This document shows, in pieces, positions 29,383 to 36,803 of a stretch of DNA of 64,000 nt. Each line of letters opens with the position of its first letter. The first letter of the stretch is position 1. This stretch comes from Oscillospiraceae bacterium (GTDB taxonomy: Bacteria; Bacillota; Clostridia; Oscillospirales; Ruminococcaceae), in contig JAJQGJ010000017.1 of NCBI GenBank assembly GCA_021200565.1, positions 92,382 to 156,381 on the forward strand, written 5' to 3'. Both the position numbers and the translations under genes were made by a program. The notes below the pieces were generated by a model, which saw only the letters and a program-made list of their open reading frames with translations, did no database searches and had not been told where the DNA came from.

Positions 29383-31227
29383 ATGTTCAAAAAGAAAGAA
29401 AAGAAAGAGAAAAAAGACCAGCAGGGATTCCTGCATACCGTCAAATCCACATGGTACATACTGTCATTCATATGGCACAAAGACGGCGGGAAGCAGTATA
29501 TCTCGATTTACTACTTCACAAGCATACTCAATGCCCTTGTGTGGAATATAACAATCATATTCCCCGGCTTGATTATCAACGAGCTTACCGGCGAGTGCAG
29601 GATGAGTGTTATCATCACCTATGTTGCGCTGATGGTACTGTTGCCGCTTGCAAATACCGGAATCAACAGTCTTCTGAGTTATCAAAGGGAAAAAGCAAAT
29701 CAGCGGCTTGATTTCAGTACAAACGAGTATCTATATAATCACATCGCAAGAATGGACTATGAAACGCTCGAAAGCCCTGAAATTCAGAACTTGCAGGAAA
29801 GAGCAGAGGAAACTCTTGGTTCAATCGTAAGCGTTGTTGACCGCTTCGGCAATTTCCTGTCGGCACTTGTCAGCATCGTCACGCTGTCCGCTATTATCAG
29901 CACCCTGAACCCGTTGATTATCGTTGTAATCGCAGTTATCATCTGGATAAATTCGAGGATGACCAAGCACGCAAATGGAATAGCTTTTGAACTCAGCAAG
30001 ATAATGCATAAGTTTGACAGAATCCAGTGGCTCTATCCTTTCATGCTTGCAAACTTTACCAATGCCAAGGAAATGCGCCTTTTTGACCTTAAAGATTACT
30101 TCATGGGACTTTGGAAAGAGAGCAAGGGTGAATCAAACAAAGTCGAGCTGAAGATGAGAAAAAATTCACAGACGCTGAGATTCTTGCAGGGAATAACTGC
30201 TCTGATTCAGAAAACGCTTCTGTATGCTTACTTTATCTTCAATGTACTTTTCAGAGGCTTGTCTGTAGGTTCAATGACTATCTACATAACGACAACCGAG
30301 TCTTATGCTTCTGCGCTTACAAACGTCTTCTCGACCTATCTCGAACTTTCCCGCAAGAGCCTTAATATCGACGAGATGATAGCCTTCTTCAACCTTGAGC
30401 CAAAGCAGTATATGACCGGCACAAAGGAGCCTGTTTTCACAAAGGATTCCACAATAGAGTTCAGAAACGTCTGGTTCAGGTATCCCGGCAGTGAAAACTA
30501 TGTTATCAAGGATCTCAGCCTCAAGTTCAAGGGCAGTGACAGAATCTGCATAGTCGGTGAAAACGGAAGCGGAAAGACCACGTTTATCAAGCTTCTCACA
30601 AGACTTTACTTCCCTGACAAGGGCGAAATACTCCTGAACGGCATCAACATCAACGAGTACGACTACAAGAAGTATCAGAGACTATTCTCGCCGGTATTTC
30701 AGGACTTCATCACTTATTCTCTCAGCCTGAAAGCAAACATCATTCTGGGGCATGAGGAAGACCCGAAGCTTCTTGACGAAGTCTGCAACAAGACAGGAAT
30801 CATCGACTTGGTAAGAAAGCTCCCGAAAGGCTATGACACTCAGGTCAACAAGTATGTTGACGAGTCTGGAATCGACCTTTCCGGCGGCGAGGGTCAGAGA
30901 GTTGCTATCTCAAGAGCCTTGTACCACGGTGGCGAGATTTACCTTCTTGACGAACCCACAGCGGCATTAGACCCGAATATTGAGTATGAAATCTATTCAC
31001 AGTTCAACTCGATGATTCAGGACAAGTGTGCCGTCCTGATAACCCACCGCCTGTCCGCAGTTCAGCTCGCCGACAAGGTTGCAGTATTCCAGGACGGACA
31101 TATCGTTGGCTACGGAACACATAAGGAGCTTTACGCTCAGGGTGGTCTTTACACTGAAATGTTCGACAAGCAGTCGGAGTTTTATGTCAAGGCTGCGAAT
31201 GAAGAGGCTGAGAGCGAAAAAATATAA
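29383..31227 (+). CDS. ABC exporter, fused membrane and ATPase domains (2)
   Basis: 614-aa paralog of the exporter at 27506, with a Lys-rich start (FKKKEKKEKKDQQ), six-helix membrane domain and a canonical ATPase: GENGSGKTT, LSGGEGQ, IYLLDEP, ITHR. ATG 29383 follows AAAGGAG; the longer frame from 29326 lies over the promoter. Having its own promoter, it can be expressed apart from the gene before. Pairing with 27506 is inferred from similarity and adjacency. Confidence 0.88.
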   Translation: MFKKKEKKEKKDQQGFLHTVKSTWYILSFIWHKDGGKQYISIYYFTSILNALVWNITIIFPGLIINELTGECRMSVIITYVALMVLLPLANTGINSLLSYQREKANQRLDFSTNEYLYNHIARMDYETLESPEIQNLQERAEETLGSIVSVVDRFGNFLSALVSIVTLSAIISTLNPLIIVVIAVIIWINSRMTKHANGIAFELSKIMHKFDRIQWLYPFMLANFTNAKEMRLFDLKDYFMGLWKESKGESNKVELKMRKNSQTLRFLQGITALIQKTLLYAYFIFNVLFRGLSVGSMTIYITTTESYASALTNVFSTYLELSRKSLNIDEMIAFFNLEPKQYMTGTKEPVFTKDSTIEFRNVWFRYPGSENYVIKDLSLKFKGSDRICIVGENGSGKTTFIKLLTRLYFPDKGEILLNGININEYDYKKYQRLFSPVFQDFITYSLSLKANIILGHEEDPKLLDEVCNKTGIIDLVRKLPKGYDTQVNKYVDESGIDLSGGEGQRVAISRALYHGGEIYLLDEPTAALDPNIEYEIYSQFNSMIQDKCAVLITHRLSAVQLADKVAVFQDGHIVGYGTHKELYAQGGLYTEMFDKQSEFYVKAANEEAESEKI

Positions 31228-31265
31228 GGAATTGGATTACCCCTTGCAAAAATTTGTAGAAATAC

Positions 31266-31332
31266 TTGACAAATTTTGGCGGGGGGTAAAATGTTATGTG
31301 AACCCTTTTCGCTCATTTTGGTGTCTATATAA
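31266..31332 (+). promoter_or_regulatory. G6-spacer promoter 3 with conserved start block (copy 2)
   Basis: TTGACA (31266-31271), 15-base spacer ending in G6 (31281-31286), TAAAAT (31287-31292). The 35-base block at 31298-31332 follows at the expected transcript start, matching 27441-27475 with four differences. Confidence 0.75.
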
Positions 31333-31366
31333 GTGTAGCGATTAAGTTGAAAGGAAAAATAAAAAC

Positions 31367-31756
31367 ATGCCCAAAATTAAAGTATTGTTTATTCAGGAAA
31401 AGAAGCTCAAAAAGGGAGCGATAAGCTTAAGCGACCTGATTGAGAACGAGGTGCCGGACACATATGAGTTTGAGCATGTCAGTGCGAAAGAGAATATTAT
31501 GGGCAAGGTGGCGGAGTCCCATCCGCAGATTGTTTTTATCTCTAACAGTAAGGCTTATGGTATCTTTGAACTGGTACAGAAAATAAAAGAGCTCAACTCC
31601 GAGATTGTGATTCTGGCGATGATATTCACTGATTTCGGCTCCGAGCGTGAAATGATGGACAGGCTTACCGGGATGGGAGTTTACAAATGCTATACATCTC
31701 AGCTTTCGGTAGATTCGCTGATTCACGATATGTTTGTATCTCTTAATATGGAATAA
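31367..31756 (+). CDS. Degenerate receiver-domain protein
   Basis: 129-aa protein with the alternating strand/helix order of a CheY-like receiver (KIKVLFIQE, PQIVFISN, EIVILAMIF, GVYKCYTS). The phosphorylation Asp would fall at Ser59, the acidic pair near residue 10 is reduced to one Glu, and the Lys of the KPF motif is missing. It should not be phosphorylated and more likely works as a binding module. It stands alone in front of a decayed ABC exporter, after promoter 3. The receiver assignment is by pattern only. No DNA-binding domain is attached. Confidence 0.55.
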   Translation: MPKIKVLFIQEKKLKKGAISLSDLIENEVPDTYEFEHVSAKENIMGKVAESHPQIVFISNSKAYGIFELVQKIKELNSEIVILAMIFTDFGSEREMMDRLTGMGVYKCYTSQLSVDSLIHDMFVSLNME

Positions 31757-31768
31757 GCGAGGTGTCGT

Positions 31769-33092
31769 ATGAAAGAGAAAAGACGAGTACAGTTAGATGA
31801 TATGATAAGCTCGTTCCGGGAAATATGGAAGTATGATATCGGTTTTGCAAATCATAAGGCAGAAATACAATCTGCAGTTTCAGAATGACTCATCAAGGGA
31901 ACAGCGAAGGCTCGGCTATGTGTCTCAGATTCCGAAAAACATACCCGCAAAGAAAGACATTGATATGTTCGATCTTCGGAGCTATGTTTTCAGTAAAATT
32001 GAGCATTTTCAGAAGAATATACTGAGCCTCAATCTGCACCGGATCAAGAAAGACGGTGTAGTAAATCTTGCTACTTTCCTCCTCACCACGATATTCCAGA
32101 TTTCAGCCTATCTGCTGATTGGAATAGATGCGTTGAAAGGCACAATCTCAGTCGGTGAGTTCACGATGGGCGTGGCGTCGCTTATCAGCTTTATGTCGGC
32201 ATTCTCATATGTGGCGACAAATATGCTGAACTTCAACAACAGCCTGAGCTATATCCATATGTATAAATCCTTCCTTACATATGAAAGCAAGTTTGACGAT
32301 GACAAGGGACTGACGCTCGAAGACCTCAATCTTGATGATATTGAAATCGAGTTTAAGAATGTGTCGTTCCGCTATCCAAACAGCACTTCTTATGTTCTCC
32401 AAAACATCAATCTGAAGCTCAGCAGTAAGGAAAAGCTTGCAGTTGTCGGCTATAACGGAGCAGGAAAAACGACTTTCACGCTGCTCCTGACCAGAATGTA
32501 TGAACCGACAGAGGGCGAAATCCTCCTCAACGGAATCAACATCCAGAAGATAAACTACAGGGATTACCTGAAAATCTTCTCGGCAGTGAATCAGGATTTC
32601 TTCCTGTTCCCATTCACCATTCTTGAAAACGTCGCCGGAAAGAGCGAGGTTACGGACGAGGAAAAAGAAAAGCTCATGGAGCTGTGCGGGAGCGTTGGAA
32701 TGGAAGAAAGAATAGGGAGGATGTATCGTGGCTTAGACACGCCTATCACGAAAGAGTTGTTTGCCGCAGGGATAGACTTGTCAGGCGGAGAAAGGCAGAA
32801 GATTGCTATATTGCGCTCACTTTATAAGGATTCTCCCGTCCTTATCCTTGACGAACCGACCGCCGCTCTCGACCCGATTGCAGAATGTGAGATATACCGC
32901 AACTTCGCCGACATATCCGACGGAAAGCTCACGGTGTATATCTCCCACAGAATCAACAGCACTCGCTTCTGCGACAAGATAGCCGTGTTCGACCACGGTC
33001 AGATAAAGGAGTATGGGACGTTCGAGGAACTCATGGACCTGCATGGGCTGTATTATACCTTCTTTGAGACGCAGGCGGAGATGTATAAATGA
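31769..33092 (+). pseudogene. Decayed ABC exporter
   Basis: ATG 31769 opens a normal N-terminus (39 codons, FREIWKYDIGFANHK) that ends at TGA 31886-31888. A second frame then gives only the last part of the membrane domain (from about LGYVSQIPKNIP) and a complete ATPase (GYNGAGKTT, LSGGERQ, LILDEP, ISHR). Compared with its neighbours about 170 residues, roughly four helices, are missing near 31840-31890. This looks like an internal deletion with frameshift. The 3' part has an in-frame ATG at 31833 but no convincing ribosome site. Confidence 0.75.
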
Positions 33093-33124
33093 GCTTCAAA
33101 TTATAATAGAAAGGACAAAATACT

Positions 33125-34903
33125 ATGAAAAAACTAAAAACCTTCTTAGAAACCAACAAGCTATTCTTTGAAATCGCTTGGAAGAAGCACAAGTCTTACT
33201 TCTTCATTTACATCATAACGACCTTGTATGGATTTATCAGCAATATGCTTCTGATTTACCTGCCGAAGATGTCGTTGAACGCTTTTCTTTATAAGGAAGA
33301 CTTGTGGCTCGGTGTCGGGTATATTTGCGGGTATATCCTGATTATTTCGGTGTGGGCGTATGTCGAGCGGAGGCTGACGCTTAAGCAAAACCTGAACACT
33401 GAGTATATAAGCGTCGAGCTTCGGGAGCATATCTACAGAAAGATGAACGAAAACAGTATGCTGGCGTTCGAGGACAGCAGTGAGTATGATGCTTTGCAGA
33501 AGGCTCTGAACTATACATATGTCGGTGCGGATGAGGTAATAAACATACTGTCGCAGATGATTACCTGCATTCTGACTTTGATAGGCGTTTCGTATATCGT
33601 CGGTCAGGTCAGCGTTATAATCGTGATTATAATCTTTGCAACGCTGATTTTGTCCCATCTCTGCATGAACAAGGTTAACGATTTGTGGTTCAAGTATCAG
33701 AATACCGAGCGTCTGCCGAAGGTCAGACTTTTGCAGTATTTGCAGAGGCTCTTCAACGAAAAGGACTATGTTTCCACCGTCAAGCTGAATGAGGCTTTTG
33801 ACTATTCGATTGAGACGGTCAACGAAAAGGGCATGGCTATTGCTATTGAGGGCAACAAAAAGAGCAGGCAGAGATTCAGGTGGAATTACCTCGCAATACT
33901 CCTCGGCAATGTTCAGCTACTTTCGGCGTATCTCTACTTTGGATATATGCTGTTTGCGGGACAGCTTGATGTCGCCACCTATTCGGCACTGTTTGTAGCT
34001 GTTCAGCAGTTCACACAGAACTTCAACAGCTTCTTAGGACTGCTCATAAACCTCAAGAACAACGTCAACGAGGCGTCGTTCTATATGGATTATATCAAGG
34101 ATGAGAAGTACGTCCAGAACGGCACTGAGAAGATTGACAACTGCGAGGAGATAACTCTTGAAAACGTCAGCTTCAAATATCCGAATCAGGAGCAGAATGC
34201 GCTGAACGACGTTTCATTCACGATTCACGCCGGTTCAAGAATCGCCATTGTCGGCGAGAACGGCGCAGGAAAGACGACGCTTCTGAAACTGATTCTGGCT
34301 CTCTATCCTCCGACGAGCGGAAAGATTCTCATCAACGGCGAGACCGATATAAACGATGTGGATTTATCCTCGTGGTACGACCAGTTGTCGGTAGTACTTC
34401 AGAACTCGGTGAATATTCCGTTGACACTTGAGGAAAATATCGCTTTCCGTGGCGAGAAAGATATTGATTCCGGCAAGATTGAAGACAGTATCAGGTTCTC
34501 CGGTTTGGAAGATAAGATAGATTCTCTTCCGAAGAAGGAGAAGAGCGTCTTCTCCACGAGATTTGATAAAGAAGGCGTCGACTTCTCTGGCGGTGAGAAG
34601 CAAAAAATCTCTATTGCAAGAGCTTACTATAGGGATGCAAATATCCTGGTCTTCGATGAGCCTTCGAGCGCTTTAGATCCGAATGCCGAGTACGAGTTCT
34701 TCAAGAAGATCTACGAGCTTGGCAGAGATAAAACGGTTATTTTCGTGTCGCACAGACTCTCGACAGTCGTCAAAGCCGACCAGATTATCGTCATTGACAA
34801 GGGACAGGTTGCCGAAATGGGAACGCATGACGAGCTGATGGCACGGAATGGCATTTACTGCGAGATGTTTACCAAGCAGGCGGAGAATTACATAGGGGAT
34901 TAA
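33125..34903 (+). CDS. ABC exporter, fused membrane and ATPase domains (3)
   Basis: 592-aa ABC exporter, more distant from the other three. Six helices in residues about 25-310; GENGAGKTT, FSGGEKQ, ILVFDEP and VSHR are all intact, as is the final KQAENYIGD. AAAGGAC precedes ATG 33125, which again begins MKKLK. It ends the cluster, with a strong terminator after it. No peptidase domain; substrate unknown. Confidence 0.88.
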   Translation: MKKLKTFLETNKLFFEIAWKKHKSYFFIYIITTLYGFISNMLLIYLPKMSLNAFLYKEDLWLGVGYICGYILIISVWAYVERRLTLKQNLNTEYISVELREHIYRKMNENSMLAFEDSSEYDALQKALNYTYVGADEVINILSQMITCILTLIGVSYIVGQVSVIIVIIIFATLILSHLCMNKVNDLWFKYQNTERLPKVRLLQYLQRLFNEKDYVSTVKLNEAFDYSIETVNEKGMAIAIEGNKKSRQRFRWNYLAILLGNVQLLSAYLYFGYMLFAGQLDVATYSALFVAVQQFTQNFNSFLGLLINLKNNVNEASFYMDYIKDEKYVQNGTEKIDNCEEITLENVSFKYPNQEQNALNDVSFTIHAGSRIAIVGENGAGKTTLLKLILALYPPTSGKILINGETDINDVDLSSWYDQLSVVLQNSVNIPLTLEENIAFRGEKDIDSGKIEDSIRFSGLEDKIDSLPKKEKSVFSTRFDKEGVDFSGGEKQKISIARAYYRDANILVFDEPSSALDPNAEYEFFKKIYELGRDKTVIFVSHRLSTVVKADQIIVIDKGQVAEMGTHDELMARNGIYCEMFTKQAENYIGD

Positions 34904-34913
34904 GTATAATGAG

Positions 34914-34940
34914 AGCCCGGAAGTTTACGCTTCCGGGCTT
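34914..34940 (+). terminator. Terminator closing the ABC cluster
   Basis: GCCCGGAAG and CTTCCGGGC form a 9-base stem with a 6-base loop followed by TTTATAG. It lies between convergent genes and may act in both directions. Confidence 0.8.
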
Positions 34941-34948
34941 TATAGTTT

Positions 34949-35404
34949 CTATGGATTGCACGTCCCGCAAGGTGAATAACCGTCGGTGATAAGATCATCT
35001 CTTGAGCCGGTGTATTCCTTCTTGTTTTCATCCTTGATTGAGCTTACATGGCGACAGTCAGGATAGTGAAACTTCCTGGTGCTGGTGTTGAGAATGTAAT
35101 CGGTCTCTGATTCTGAGCTTTCAGCAGACGAAGTCTCGCTTGTTGTAGCCTCTGTTGAAGTTGCCACTGTGGAAGCCACTGTTGTTGCTTCACTGGTTGT
35201 TTCTGTCACTTCCGGAATTGCCGTAGTGACCGCATCTTCTGCATAAACGTCAGTGGAGATAGCCGGCAGGTCGTTTACAGACATTTCGTCATCCTGGTTC
35301 AAAAATGACACTCCAAAGAAAAGGATAAAAAACGATATGACTCCGGCGACAATAGCCGCACAGTTCCTATGCTTCATTCTATCTTTGTTTTCCGGATTTT
35401 CCAA
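34949..35404 (-). CDS. Membrane-anchored protein with small Cys-rich Ada-like domain
   Basis: About 151 aa: a short cytoplasmic start, one membrane helix (IVAGVISFFILFFGVSFL), a long Thr/Ser/Glu linker (TTSEATTVASTV...), and a C-terminal domain with HYPDCRHVSSI and SPCGTC. The last domain resembles Ada-type zinc-binding modules found at the end of nuclease and surface proteins. TTG 35404 is preferred because GGAGGT sits six bases upstream; GTG 35413 overlaps that site, and ATG 35377 has none. Probably exposed outside the cell. Function unknown. Confidence 0.65.
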   Translation of the reverse strand: MENPENKDRMKHRNCAAIVAGVISFFILFFGVSFLNQDDEMSVNDLPAISTDVYAEDAVTTAIPEVTETTSEATTVASTVATSTEATTSETSSAESSESETDYILNTSTRKFHYPDCRHVSSIKDENKKEYTGSRDDLITDGYSPCGTCNP

Positions 35405-35454
35405 ACGTGCCACCTCCGGATTTCAAGTGTTCCTGCAGCTGTCAGAACGCTTCT

Positions 35455-35982
35455 TTACTGATGAGTAGAGGCAGAAGCTACACCGATTTTCAAAACGTTA
35501 GTTTTTGCAAGCTCAACGATCTTGGCAATAAACTCCGAATTTGTCGGCTTTCCTGTAGTTTCAGCGAGGGTGGCTTTGAAGGTTTCCACAAGAAAATCGT
35601 AATTTCCTCTGTCACATACAACGCTGATAGCATGACGGATGGATCTTTCAACAGAAGCTGGCTTTGTATGGAATAGCGAAGCAACCTCGGGATAAAGCTC
35701 CACGGTAACCTTGCGCCTGAGACTATCAGGGCTGGCAAGAACGATATTGACCACCGACATCAGGTAGCTATATCCGTTGAGATTTGCGGGCATACCCAGC
35801 TTAGCGAAATAGTCGGAGACGTACGATGTTACCGCCAATTTTTCTGATTCTGAAATAGAATTATCAAAAGATCTAATATTAAGCTCAGCTTCGTATTGAG
35901 CTCCAATCTCCTCTATAGCGGCTTGAAATGCCTTGATATGCTCATCTTCGATTTTTGCGGATATATGTACATCCTTCTTCAT
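35455..35982 (-). CDS. Orphan Spo0A DNA-binding-domain protein
   Basis: 175-aa protein whose residues about 55-165 match the Spo0A effector domain: YFAKLGMPANLNGYSYLMSVV, YPEVASLFHTKPASVERSIRHAI and GKPTNSEFIAKIVEL, including the recognition-helix Ser-Val-Glu-Arg-x-Ile-Arg-His stretch. The N-terminal receiver of true Spo0A is replaced by about 50 unrelated residues with no phosphorylation site. It should bind 0A boxes without phosphorelay control, as a competitor or constitutive regulator (inference). ATG 35982 has GGAGGG; a 0A box lies upstream at 36071-36077, so autoregulation is possible. Confidence 0.8.
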   Translation of the reverse strand: MKKDVHISAKIEDEHIKAFQAAIEEIGAQYEAELNIRSFDNSISESEKLAVTSYVSDYFAKLGMPANLNGYSYLMSVVNIVLASPDSLRRKVTVELYPEVASLFHTKPASVERSIRHAISVVCDRGNYDFLVETFKATLAETTGKPTNSEFIAKIVELAKTNVLKIGVASASTHQ

Positions 35983-36033
35983 AGTGTTTTCCCTCCTGAT
36001 ATATTTAGGCGATTACGGTCACCTGATATTGAC

Positions 36034-36077
36034 ATTATACCACAAAGTCTTCGATATAAATGTCTAACTTTGTCGAA
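36034..36077 (-). promoter_or_regulatory. Promoter region with 0A box for the Spo0A-like gene
   Basis: A perfect -10, TATAAT on the minus strand (36034-36039); the -35 is weak. TGTCGAA (plus strand, 36071-36077), a consensus Spo0A box, lies about 35 bases upstream of it. Confidence 0.55.
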
Positions 36078-36133
36078 TTTCAGATTTTTTTTGACAAAAA
36101 ACTTTTTAAATACTAACCGGAACATAAGAGAAT

Positions 36134-36283
36134 TTATTTAAAAACATCCTCATCCACTTCGGTGGCGGCATTTTCGTAAACTTTAATGTCGTTAGCTCTT
36201 GCTGTTCCTGATACTACAGCCACCCAACAGCTATCTTCAAATAATGTAACTTCCATTTCGTGGTTCTCATATTTTTTGCTCAT
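36134..36283 (-). CDS. 49-aa small protein with strong promoter
   Basis: Open frame of 49 codons starting MSKKYENHEMEVTLFED, with a central SCWVAVVSGTARAND and acidic end DEDVFK. ATG 36283 has GAGG eight bases before it and a consensus promoter at 36326-36354, which argues that it is a real gene. No signal peptide or membrane helix; one Cys and one Trp side by side. I recognise no family. It could be a small regulatory protein or a modified-peptide precursor, but no maturation enzyme is beside it. Confidence 0.6.
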   Translation of the reverse strand: MSKKYENHEMEVTLFEDSCWVAVVSGTARANDIKVYENAATEVDEDVFK

Positions 36284-36325
36284 TGTCAACGCCTCAATTT
36301 AAGAATATTTTTAATTGATAAAGGT

Positions 36326-36354
36326 ATTATACAACATCATTAGCACATTGTCAA
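36326..36354 (-). promoter_or_regulatory. Promoter of the 49-aa gene
   Basis: On the minus strand: TTGACA (36349-36354), 17-base spacer, TATAAT (36326-36331). Both boxes are exact consensus. Confidence 0.8.
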
Positions 36355-36436
36355 GTGGTTTTTATTAAATTTGGGCAAATTTGTTGAAATTCGAACGCAT
36401 GTAATTACAGATAGCCTTATTTTGAGCTAAAGCCTC

Positions 36437-36464
36437 TTGACTTTCTTGAAATTTATGCTAAAAT
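36437..36464 (+). promoter_or_regulatory. Promoter of the DUF1292-GH8 genes
   Basis: TTGACT (36437-36442), 16-base spacer, TAAAAT (36459-36464). Confidence 0.6.
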
Positions 36465-36500
36465 TATCCCTAATGCGTTTTGATAAAGGAGGCTTCCATA

Positions 36501-36779
36501 ATGGCTGACAGAGCTATTATAACCGCACTTGGTGAAAATGATGAAATCATCGATTGCGATGTTCTGTTCACATTCAAGAACACCGCTACCGATCGTTGCT
36601 ACATCGTTTACACCGAGAATACTTATGACGAAAACGGAGACATAGAAGTCTTCGCTTCAATCTTTGACCCAGATGACAAGACTCTTACTTTCCACCCGAT
36701 TGAAACCGAGGAGGAATGGGCTCTTCTTGAGTCAAAGCTGAGGGAATACGAGAGAAGCAAGGAGCAATCGGAGTCCTGA
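36501..36779 (+). CDS. DUF1292 protein
   Basis: 92-aa acidic protein of the DUF1292 family common in Firmicutes, with the pattern ITALGENDEIIDCDVLFTFK, YIVYTEN and EVFASIFDPDD. ATG 36501 follows AAAGGAGG. The usual neighbour in other Firmicutes is the yrrK/udk region; here it precedes a GH8 enzyme by 24 bases and may share its transcript. Function unknown. Confidence 0.8.
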   Translation: MADRAIITALGENDEIIDCDVLFTFKNTATDRCYIVYTENTYDENGDIEVFASIFDPDDKTLTFHPIETEEEWALLESKLREYERSKEQSES

Positions 36780-36803
36780 TTGCAGATCTGAAAGGAACAT
36801 TAT

